From a virus: 53,904 nt of DNA. The notes below the pieces were generated by a model that was given only the letters and a program-made list of their open reading frames with translations, ran no database searches and was not told where the DNA came from. The DNA is taken from positions 1 to 53,904 of the IMG/VR virus record IMGVR_UViG_3300032214_001883. One strand, given 5' to 3'. Numbering within the stretch: the first letter of the stretch is position 1; every line of letters begins with the position of its first letter. Below, in pieces: positions 1 to 5,758 of this stretch. Made by a program: the position numbers and the translations under genes.

Positions 1-79
1 AGTATATGTTCTGATCTAAGCCATTAGACCAGATACTTGCTTCGTCTCTGGTTGTAATTCCTATTTTTAATTTTTTCAT
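1..79 (-). CDS. Glycosyltransferase-like protein, N-terminal fragment (partial)
   Basis: Only the first 26 codons lie in the window, read leftward from an ATG at 79-77; the gene continues past position 1. The start is well supported by a Shine-Dalgarno AGAGGAG on the minus strand (complement of 81-87), a few bases before the ATG. The visible N-terminus begins MKKLKIGITTRDEASIWSNG and continues LDQNIY. A first beta strand followed by 'IW.NG..QN' resembles the N-terminus of DUF2827-type glycosyltransferases as I remember that family. If correct, it would transfer sugar to a virion, DNA or host-surface acceptor, but no catalytic residues are visible. It diverges from the structural block and shares a 45-bp intergenic region with it. 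The call rests on a short stretch; that a gene is present is much surer than its function. Confidence 0.5.
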   Translation of the reverse strand, partial: MKKLKIGITTRDEASIWSNGLDQNIY

Positions 80-124
80 GCTCCTCTCATATATTAATAA
101 TTATTGATAGTAGTAGGTGATTTC
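80..124. promoter_or_regulatory. Divergent intergenic region with TATTAATA palindrome
   Basis: This 45-bp spacer separates two divergent starts (79 minus, 125 plus). It carries the octamer TATTAATA at 92-99, a perfect palindrome that reads the same on both strands. On the + strand it lies 33 nt from the ATG at 125, the same spacing seen at 2946/2979 and 38689/38722. I infer a phage-specific promoter element or dimeric operator serving one or both genes. A TAGGTGA ribosome site at 113-119 serves the + gene. Confidence 0.4.
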
Positions 125-457
125 ATGGGTTTAGGCAGCTACTTACTTGGAGCAGAAGTAAAGATACCGGTACAAGTAACCTTAAATGGAAAGCCACTTG
201 TCGGACAAGTTCCGACAATAGAAAAGATAATAAAACCGAACGGGTCCTTAGTTCCTGGATTACCAGCATTGGCAACGGCAATTGATTCAAGTTCCGCCAC
301 ATATTATTATAGCTTTACTCCTCAAGTTGCTGGAGATTATATCGTTATAATAAAAACAACGTTAAGTGGTGAAGATTATGTTACTATAGACAACTTCACA
401 GTTTCGTCTCAGTCTCAAAAACAAGTTATATCTGCACCAAGAGCGGAGCCCAAATAA
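125..457 (+). CDS. Ig-like fold virion-associated protein
   Basis: A 110-residue protein with no recognised family. It looks all-beta: a strand motif near residues 12-22 (VKIPVQVTLNGKPL), then 'YYYSFTPQVAGDYIVIIKT' near residues 60-80, the G/Y-D-Y pattern of Ig-like or bacterial Ig sandwiches. A TTG-initiated form starting at 104 is possible, but the ATG at 125 has a TAGGTGA ribosome site and matches the octamer-to-ATG distance seen elsewhere, so I prefer 125. The stop overlaps the next start (TAATG). The same sandwich pattern recurs in the N-terminus of the next protein and near the C-terminus of the 2160-residue protein, so it is probably a virion decoration or connector module. It could instead be a chaperone or subunit of the downstream protein. 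Confidence 0.6.
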   Translation: MGLGSYLLGAEVKIPVQVTLNGKPLVGQVPTIEKIIKPNGSLVPGLPALATAIDSSSATYYYSFTPQVAGDYIVIIKTTLSGEDYVTIDNFTVSSQSQKQVISAPRAEPK

Positions 458-1365
458 TGGCAAACACAAGAAGCAAGGCGATTCGAGGACAAGATGTAAT
501 ATTATCCATTCAATATTATGGTATCGATGGACTTCCAACTGATGCTGATTCTACACCCGAAATAACCATAAAAGATTTAAATGGAAATACTATTGTTGGT
601 CCGACATCTACCGGCATAACCAGAGTTGAGCTTGGATTATATCAGTATTTATATTCGGTCCCAAAGCTATCTGACAAGGGCAACTGGACGGATAACTGGT
701 CCGCACAAATAGGCGGAATCTCTGTTCAGAACGTATTTCAGTTTCTTGTTGTCGATGAGTCTTCTGCGATTTCGGGCTCAATTAGGCTTGGCGATGATGT
801 TAATTTTGACTTTACAGATGCTGAAATTCTAGGCATAAACGTTCTTTTGAAATTTCTTAAAGCAAGACTTCGTAATTCGGGAAAGAAGCCAAAGAGAGAT
901 GAATTTGGCGCAATAATGTATGATTCGTATGGTGAAGTCATTACAGAGGAGTGTGATGTTTTCTCTGATGATATTCTAATTTGTTTTCTTTGTCAAGCTC
1001 TCTCTGAATTTAATATGATTCCATTCTTTACAAGTTTTACTTTTGCCGATGAAGTTATCTACAAATTGTTTGCCGCAGCCCTTGTTGAGGGAGCTTACGT
1101 TTTTGCAATATCTTCTCAAGCCCTAATTGAAAAAGGCAGAGATTTCACAATAAGCGATGGAGGCCTGTCTTATCAGCCTCCTGCTCTTGGCGACTTCTTA
1201 CAGACACATTTTGGCACATGGCTTACTAGCTATAGAGAAAGGTTGAAGTTCATAAAGAATAGCATCAGGCCTGGACCGAGAAGCTTTGGTACATACAGCA
1301 ACTTAACAAGTGGTAGTCCGGCCCTGAATCGTCTTCGCCACGTAAGATCTCGCAGAATTATATAG
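457..1365 (+). CDS. Putative neck/connector structural protein with N-terminal Ig-like domain
   Basis: 302 residues, start codon sharing a base with the upstream stop (TAATG), so translation is probably coupled. Residues about 1-100 form an Ig-like sandwich (VILSIQYYG..., then 'GLYQYLYSVP' and 'VFQFLVV'). Residues about 105-150 link to a mostly helical C-terminal half (165-260) ending in a basic tail (RPGPRSFG, then RLRHVRSRRII). Such Ig-plus-helical virion proteins occur in the head-tail region of large phages, and the neck-like gene at 2979 lies just downstream, so I infer a neck or connector role; no diagnostic motif proves it. The basic C-terminus might contact DNA or the capsid. Confidence 0.5.
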   Translation: MANTRSKAIRGQDVILSIQYYGIDGLPTDADSTPEITIKDLNGNTIVGPTSTGITRVELGLYQYLYSVPKLSDKGNWTDNWSAQIGGISVQNVFQFLVVDESSAISGSIRLGDDVNFDFTDAEILGINVLLKFLKARLRNSGKKPKRDEFGAIMYDSYGEVITEECDVFSDDILICFLCQALSEFNMIPFFTSFTFADEVIYKLFAAALVEGAYVFAISSQALIEKGRDFTISDGGLSYQPPALGDFLQTHFGTWLTSYRERLKFIKNSIRPGPRSFGTYSNLTSGSPALNRLRHVRSRRII

Positions 1366-1370
1366 TTAGC

Positions 1371-1387
1371 TCCATAATAATTATGGA
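1371..1387. other. Small hairpin between convergent genes
   Basis: A perfect 7-bp inverted repeat (TCCATAA / TTATGGA, 3-nt loop) overlaps the junction where the + gene ending at 1365 meets the minus gene ending at 1381. The position suits a shared 3' end, but the stem is AT-rich and has no proper U-tract, so termination is only a possibility. Confidence 0.25.
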
Positions 1388-1611
1388 TTTATAGTTATTA
1401 CCATACTTATTGTTCCAACTGAATTATATCCTGCGTTGAATGCAAATCCTTTTCCGATTAAGCTCACCGTTGCATCGTCACACTGAGTAGGTGCTTGGAA
1501 TGCGTAAGTTTTCACAAAAGAACTTCCTTGATTGTAAAGCTCAATAAGCGCAGATAAATCAATTTGGCCTACATCCGCTGTGCTTGCCAAAATAAAAACA
1601 TAATTATTCAT
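1381..1611 (-). CDS. Small minus-strand protein of unknown function
   Basis: A 76-residue protein on the opposite strand to every complete neighbour. It is unlikely to be a shadow because it occupies its own interval between two + genes and has a near-ideal ribosome site, AAGGAGATATT, just before the ATG (complement of about 1612-1622). The sequence is MNNYVFILASTADVGQ..., moderately hydrophobic, probably mixed alpha/beta, with one cysteine (residue 44) and a beta-rich C-terminus (GTISMVITINP). No signal peptide or family is recognised. Its placement suggests an acquired cargo gene or a regulator expressed at another time. Confidence 0.65.
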   Translation of the reverse strand: MNNYVFILASTADVGQIDLSALIELYNQGSSFVKTYAFQAPTQCDDATVSLIGKGFAFNAGYNSVGTISMVITINP

Positions 1612-1697
1612 AATATCTCCTTTGAAAAAATAAGTTTGTCATACAATAATATAAAAGTAATAAACCAAGACTATGCTAATATTATGGGTAGATTATC
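1612..1697. promoter_or_regulatory. Divergent intergenic region, no clear promoter
   Basis: An 86-bp AT-rich spacer between divergent starts at 1611 (minus) and 1698 (plus). Any promoters for both genes must lie here or upstream. A palindrome TAATATTA at 1677-1684 is near the + start, and a weak GGGTAG ribosome site precedes ATG 1698. I see no convincing sigma70-type -35/-10 pair. Confidence 0.25.
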
Positions 1698-2075
1698 ATG
1701 GATCCTTTTGCATTAATAATATCCGGCCTTATAGAGAAAGGTGGAATCTGGGGAATCATTGCTGCAATGATTTTCTTTTGGAATATTCACAAAGAAAACA
1801 AGATGTTTGGAAAAGAAAAGAATATAAACGAAAAAGAGAAGGTTTTAGAAGTCAAGATTACACAAAATCAAGAAAGATGCGAAAAAAAGATAAATTATCT
1901 TGAGCGAGAACTTATACAAGCTCAAAAGGAACTTCAGGAAAAAACTCAAGAAAACTCACATTTAAGATCTGAGAGAATAGAAGACTTGAAAAAAATAATT
2001 GGCGATTATCACAAGTTGGCAAGCGACACTTCTCAGACGTTAGAACAAATTAAATTCTTTTTATCAAAAAAATAG
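1698..2075 (+). CDS. Holin-like membrane protein with coiled coil
   Basis: 125 residues. An N-terminal membrane segment at about residues 6-28 (ALIISGLIEKGGIWGIIAAM, then IFFW) is followed by a long charged helix (about 30-115) with heptad-like spacing, predicted as a cytoplasmic or virion-facing coiled coil. A short hydrophobic start with 'G.IWG/A' followed by 'KEN...' and a charged tail is typical of small BhlA/UviB-type holins, so a role in lysis timing is plausible. The tail is longer than in most of those, and an inner-membrane spanin-like or virion-assembly role is not excluded. Two small genes and a metallopeptidase gene follow closely. Confidence 0.5.
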   Translation: MDPFALIISGLIEKGGIWGIIAAMIFFWNIHKENKMFGKEKNINEKEKVLEVKITQNQERCEKKINYLERELIQAQKELQEKTQENSHLRSERIEDLKKIIGDYHKLASDTSQTLEQIKFFLSKK

Positions 2076-2083
2076 GATGCGCA

Positions 2084-2272
2084 ATGAATATCTTAGATAA
2101 TAATTTAAAGCTATTAATCGAAGAGTGTGCCCTTCTTAAAAATAAAATATCTGAGCAAGTGAAAGACATTTGTATTACAGTATCATCTCCACCAGAGAGC
2201 GTTAAAAGAGTTAGCGCAGAATCTCTAGAGGATGAAGAGACGCATGAAGAAGATAGAGAATTGCAAAATTAA
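2084..2272 (+). CDS. Small acidic helical protein, unknown
   Basis: 62 residues, ATG preceded by AGGA 8 nt upstream and only 8 nt after the previous stop, so probably co-transcribed and translated with the holin-like gene. The N-terminal half is helical (NLKLLIEECALLKNKISEQV), the C-terminal half strongly acidic (SLEDEETHEEDRE). It overlaps the next gene. No family recognised; no signal peptide or membrane segment. Confidence 0.5.
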   Translation: MNILDNNLKLLIEECALLKNKISEQVKDICITVSSPPESVKRVSAESLEDEETHEEDRELQN

Positions 2273-2456
2273 TTATCTTGGCTTTTCAAAACCTGAGACA
2301 CCTAACGAAATTGAGCTAGAAATACTTGGGTTAAAAAATCTAATTTGCAAAGCAAAAGAGAGAATTTCAGAATTGGAGCAAAGTACGAAATTAGCACAAT
2401 ATATTATTGGGATGCAGAACAATGTTTATAGTAACAGCGAAGAAAAAAAAGATTGA
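2244..2456 (+). CDS. Small coiled-coil protein, unknown
   Basis: 70 residues from the ATG at 2244; an in-frame ATG at 2232 is less likely because its only SD-like sequence is too close. It overlaps the preceding gene by about 29 nt and the following peptidase gene by 35 nt. The middle (EIELEILGLKNLICKAKERI...) is a typical amphipathic coiled coil. It ends inside an A8 run (2443-2450) that also lies in the peptidase frame. No family recognised. It may be a partner or regulatory prodomain of the peptidase. Confidence 0.5.
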   Translation: MKKIENCKINYLGFSKPETPNEIELEILGLKNLICKAKERISELEQSTKLAQYIIGMQNNVYSNSEEKKD

Positions 2457-2937
2457 ATCAATCGAAAATCAAGTAAAGATATTATCTAAAGTTAAAAAAT
2501 ATCTAAAAAAAGATCCTGTTGTAAAGGAAATATGCGAAGAATACGGAAAAAAGACCGATGAACTAGATGGCGTTTCCATTACATTTGATTCCAATCTAGA
2601 TGTTACCGCAAAGACTATAGACGGAAAAATGTTTCTAAATACATCACTTCTTGATGAAAAATTTGAAATATTGTGCAGATATGTTGTTCATGAATTAACA
2701 CATGTTTTTCAGCATATGGAAAAGGAATTTAAGAAAAATAAATCAAAAAGAAAAGAAGAATATCTGGAAAGACCAGAGGAGATTGAGGCCTTTCAGAACC
2801 AAATAAAATTTGATGCCAACGAAAGATCCGAAGAAGCGGCAAAGGGCTATGTGAATAGGCTTTTAAAATATCACGATATAAAAGACGAAGAAGAAAAAGA
2901 CTCTAAGAAAAAAGAGCTTCTTAAAAAGTTGAAGTAA
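2422..2937 (+). CDS. Zinc metallopeptidase (HExxH)
   Basis: 171 residues from ATG 2422; an upstream TTG at 2407 would add five residues and seems less likely. The catalytic motif is clear: 'VVHELTHVFQH' at about residues 87-97 gives HExxH with both zinc histidines and the catalytic glutamate. About 25-30 residues later comes 'YLERPEEIEAFQNQ', whose glutamates fit the third zinc ligand of a gluzincin-type site, as in the small putative peptidases common in large phages. The C-terminus is a lysine/glutamate-rich helix. Substrate unknown: possible jobs are virion protein maturation, peptidoglycan-linked lysis (a holin-like gene is nearby), or attack on a host protein. No signal peptide. Confidence 0.8.
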   Translation: MFIVTAKKKKIESIENQVKILSKVKKYLKKDPVVKEICEEYGKKTDELDGVSITFDSNLDVTAKTIDGKMFLNTSLLDEKFEILCRYVVHELTHVFQHMEKEFKKNKSKRKEEYLERPEEIEAFQNQIKFDANERSEEAAKGYVNRLLKYHDIKDEEEKDSKKKELLKKLK

Positions 2938-2941
2938 ACTC

Positions 2942-2981
2942 TAGATATTAATAATATCTAAATAGGTGTGGAGATATTATG
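2942..2981 (+). promoter_or_regulatory. Candidate late promoter overlapping a start-codon hairpin
   Basis: TATTAATA lies at 2946-2953, exactly 33 nt before the ATG at 2979. ATAATATCT (2951-2959) is fully complementary to AGATATTAT (2972-2980), which includes part of the GGAG ribosome site (2970-2973) and the first two bases of the start codon. The same left arm can instead pair with TAGATATT (2942-2949), giving two mutually exclusive hairpins. If RNA starts about six bases after the octamer, as at T4 late promoters, the left arm is missing and the start is free. Confidence 0.4.
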
Positions 2982-4976
2982 TTTTCTTTAACTGGAGTCA
3001 GTCCTCCGGAGGGTTCCAAACGAAATCCTCTAGATACGTTAATTGAATTCACAATAGTCGATGACGGTACTGGCATTAATTCATCAACATTAATTGTTCA
3101 AATTAACGGAGTCACTGCAGTAGAAGGCTCTGATTTTAAACCAGGGTTTGCCGGAATTTATTCTGATATAAATCCGGTTGGAAGTAATTTATCAGTTGTT
3201 ATTAATCCTGAAAATACATTTGAAGAAAACTCAATAATAAATATAAAAATACAAGTTCAAAATTTTTTAGGAAAATACAATAATTTTAACTATTCGTTCA
3301 AAGTTATTGAGAATAAGCCATATTTGTTTTTTTCTTCTCCAGAAAATAATTCAAATGTAATATCTCCACAGAAGGTTTTTCTTCAGTTTAGGGATGATTC
3401 TTTTGATCTGGATTCTTCATCTCTAAATGTAACAATTAATGGTGCATATGCTATAAAAAATGGTGTATTTCAAAATGGGTTTAACGGAATTGGCAGCGAA
3501 ATTACGCTAGTATCGCTTAGAGACCTGGAAGTTACAATTGACCCAGACGAATTTCTTAGAGATGGAACATATACCTTACGTTATGATATAAAGAATTCTG
3601 ATTCAAAAATCCTTTCTTCTTTGTTTAAATTTTTCATAAAATATACTGAAGTTCCGCTCCCAGACATCTTTCCTCAAGGTGGCTTTGTTGGATTCTTTCA
3701 GGGTGTTACGTCGGTACGAGATCTTGGAAATGGAAAAGATGTTTATATAAGCTGGTCAAAGCCTGCTTCAAGATTTTATAATAGCGATATATATGTATTG
3801 CTTTACTACTCGGAAGATCGTTTAAAAATATTTGATTCCGAACCAAAGTATCTTGTCGACAGTTCTATACTGGAAACAACACTATCAGAATTTTCCGTTG
3901 GAATAGGATATTATTTCGCCGCAAGAGTCATGGAGACATACAAGGATTCCTTGAACACGGGCGGAATGGGCGAGCTCTCTCCTGGCATCTTTTATCTACC
4001 TTCTCCGACATCTCTTTCTGAAGAAATTTCTGACGAATCAACCATAATAAAAGTTTCAAGCGTTGTCGGCTTTCCTGCGACGGGGCTCCTCAAGATAGGA
4101 ACTGAGGTTATAAGATATAACTCAATAAATTTTGATGAAAATCAGTTTCTTGTTCCTTCGGGCGGAAGAGGACTCTCTGGCACAACTCCGTCATATCATG
4201 ACGCTGCCGATGCCGTCGAAATGTTTTTATCCTGCCAGGATGATAATAACGTTATTATCTATGGTTCATGCACCTATCAAGATCAAGAGTCGACAGGACG
4301 ACAATATAATGCAGTTGGTTTGATTGTACCTGACTTTTCTGATTTCGAGAAAATGGCGCATGATGGCTTAGACCACTGCGGATACCACCAACCATTACCA
4401 TGGGAAGTTCTAAACAATAAAAACGATTGCGGAACGTACCTTGGTGGTGAATACAATGGATTTAGAGGTGTAAATATATATCAGAGAGCCTTGGATAGAG
4501 AAGAGGAACTCATGGAGAACGTTGGTGAAAAATGCGTTCTTCTCAAAAGGCTGTGGTCTGGAGAAACATGTAGCTGCGTCACTCTAAGAAGACAGCATCC
4601 TAAAATTAGAAGTTGCAAGTTCTGCTTTGGCACCGGTATCGTTGGAGGGTACGAGCAATATGTGAACCAAAGAAGGGCGGATAAGAGGGTTTTAATCAGA
4701 TTCTATGAGACTCCCGAAAATCTGGCGCTTGGAGATCATCAACATTTAAATCAAGACTTTAAGCCAACGGCCCTAGCCTTATATAAGCCGATCATAAAAG
4801 ATCGCGATGTAATAATAAGATTTGATTATACTGATGACATTGAATTCATATATGAGGTTCTTGATTCATCAAGAGAGAGGTTTGTATTTAACAAGTATGG
4901 AAGGCAGAAACTAAACCTAATGAGAATGGATAAGACGGACATTCTATATCAGTATCCATTTGTAAAAAATATATAG
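2979..4976 (+). CDS. Neck-like virion protein with Ig/FN3 modules and a zinc-ribbon C-terminal domain
   Basis: 665 residues. Two Ig-like repeats open the protein (about 1-110 and 111-225; 'SPPEGS...' and 'SPENNS...'), followed by an FN3-like module (about 230-345) and a region with 'TIIKVSSVVGFPATGLLKIG' (about 350-420). The C-terminal third differs: 'HDGLDHCGYHQPLPW' and then, at about 531-558, C.C, H and C..CFGTG..GGY, a DnaJ-type zinc-ribbon pattern. After that comes an RxxDxRVLIRFYETPEN...IIKDRDVII segment like neck/head-closure proteins of large phages. I infer a head-tail connector with surface-exposed Ig/FN3 extensions. GGAG SD 6 nt before ATG. Confidence 0.6.
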   Translation: MFSLTGVSPPEGSKRNPLDTLIEFTIVDDGTGINSSTLIVQINGVTAVEGSDFKPGFAGIYSDINPVGSNLSVVINPENTFEENSIINIKIQVQNFLGKYNNFNYSFKVIENKPYLFFSSPENNSNVISPQKVFLQFRDDSFDLDSSSLNVTINGAYAIKNGVFQNGFNGIGSEITLVSLRDLEVTIDPDEFLRDGTYTLRYDIKNSDSKILSSLFKFFIKYTEVPLPDIFPQGGFVGFFQGVTSVRDLGNGKDVYISWSKPASRFYNSDIYVLLYYSEDRLKIFDSEPKYLVDSSILETTLSEFSVGIGYYFAARVMETYKDSLNTGGMGELSPGIFYLPSPTSLSEEISDESTIIKVSSVVGFPATGLLKIGTEVIRYNSINFDENQFLVPSGGRGLSGTTPSYHDAADAVEMFLSCQDDNNVIIYGSCTYQDQESTGRQYNAVGLIVPDFSDFEKMAHDGLDHCGYHQPLPWEVLNNKNDCGTYLGGEYNGFRGVNIYQRALDREEELMENVGEKCVLLKRLWSGETCSCVTLRRQHPKIRSCKFCFGTGIVGGYEQYVNQRRADKRVLIRFYETPENLALGDHQHLNQDFKPTALALYKPIIKDRDVIIRFDYTDDIEFIYEVLDSSRERFVFNKYGRQKLNLMRMDKTDILYQYPFVKNI

Positions 4977-4984
4977 AGGATTTT

Positions 4985-5230
4985 ATGTGGATAAAGAACA
5001 GTAGAGGCAGAAAAGATGCCATGTTAACGTTTGCAACGATTTCTTTTCTTGTTGTAACTATGAACATCGTTCTTGTTTCATTTTCTCCAATATTTGAAAA
5101 ATACTTATCTTTTTCTTTTATTCCAGTTGATATAGCAATATTGACAATGTATATGTCATCAACATTTACCGCTTATGTCGCCAGGAAATGGACTGATGTA
5201 GGAAAGAAGGAAGACCAACAAAATGAATAA
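4985..5230 (+). CDS. Small two-TM membrane protein, possible holin
   Basis: 81 residues with strong SD (GAGGATTTT before ATG), 8 nt after the previous stop. Two hydrophobic helices at about residues 14-35 (LTFATISFLVVTMNIVLVSF) and 46-65 (PVDIAILTMYMSSTFTAYVA) are linked by a short loop, with a basic N-terminus and a charged C-terminal tail. This hairpin topology suits a class II holin or a phage membrane protein of unknown role. It overlaps the next small gene. Whether this or the 1698 protein is the true holin cannot be told from sequence. Confidence 0.45.
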   Translation: MWIKNSRGRKDAMLTFATISFLVVTMNIVLVSFSPIFEKYLSFSFIPVDIAILTMYMSSTFTAYVARKWTDVGKKEDQQNE

Positions 5231-5453
5231 GGCCTATCTGATTAAAAAACTTGCAGAACTAAATGCAAAAACTGAGTTAGTAATTCATAAAAAGCTATCA
5301 AAAATAATTACTAATAGTTCTGATGATAATAACCATCTTAATTCAGATGATGGAGATAAGATATACTTTGATATCAATATTGTCCCAATAAAAGAGCTTA
5401 TGAATCAAACTGATATCGAAAAAATAACAATAAAACCGGTTTCACTAGGTTAA
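5223..5453 (+). CDS. Small protein, unknown
   Basis: 76 residues; start lies inside the last codons of the upstream membrane-protein gene, with AAGGAAG about 10 nt upstream. It has a basic helical N-terminus (NKAYLIKKLAELNAKTELVI), an asparagine/aspartate-rich linker (about 33-46) and a short beta-rich end (KIYFDINIVPI). No membrane segment. No family recognised. Confidence 0.5.
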   Translation: MNKAYLIKKLAELNAKTELVIHKKLSKIITNSSDDNNHLNSDDGDKIYFDINIVPIKELMNQTDIEKITIKPVSLG

Positions 5454-5464
5454 TTAGGTAAATT

Positions 5465-5725
5465 ATGTTAAAGCATACTTCGTTAATTATTTTCATACTT
5501 TTTAACATTTCTTATTTCTTTAAGAATTATGATGAAATTTCAAGTATGATTACAAGTTTTTCAAAAGCAGATCTTAGATACTTTGATGTCATACCATATC
5601 ATACATTTGAACCATCAATTATATTGCCAATAAGCAACTCATCATCGGATGTTGAACCAACCTCAAATATAGACGGCGGGTACTACGAATCAACCGATTT
5701 TGAAGAAAAATATTTAGTATATTAA
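5465..5725 (+). CDS. Small protein with N-terminal membrane anchor
   Basis: 86 residues, SD TAGGTAA before the ATG. One hydrophobic segment at residues 5-19 (TSLIIFILFNISYFF) behaves as a signal anchor; no lipobox cysteine or obvious cleavage site follows. The rest is polar and acidic (EKYLVY end), predicted outside the cytoplasmic membrane. Its place after two other small genes, one membranous, suggests a lysis or envelope function such as spanin-like, but no motif supports a specific call. Confidence 0.45.
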   Translation: MLKHTSLIIFILFNISYFFKNYDEISSMITSFSKADLRYFDVIPYHTFEPSIILPISNSSSDVEPTSNIDGGYYESTDFEEKYLVY

Positions 5726-5758
5726 AAAGAACAATATATTAAATTATAAGTATAGAGT

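Noticed and set aside
1673-1903. 76-residue + strand ORF overlapping the holin-like gene
   Set aside because: Highly basic, no better ribosome site, fully explained as a shadow of the 1698-2075 frame, which has a coherent membrane segment and coiled coil.
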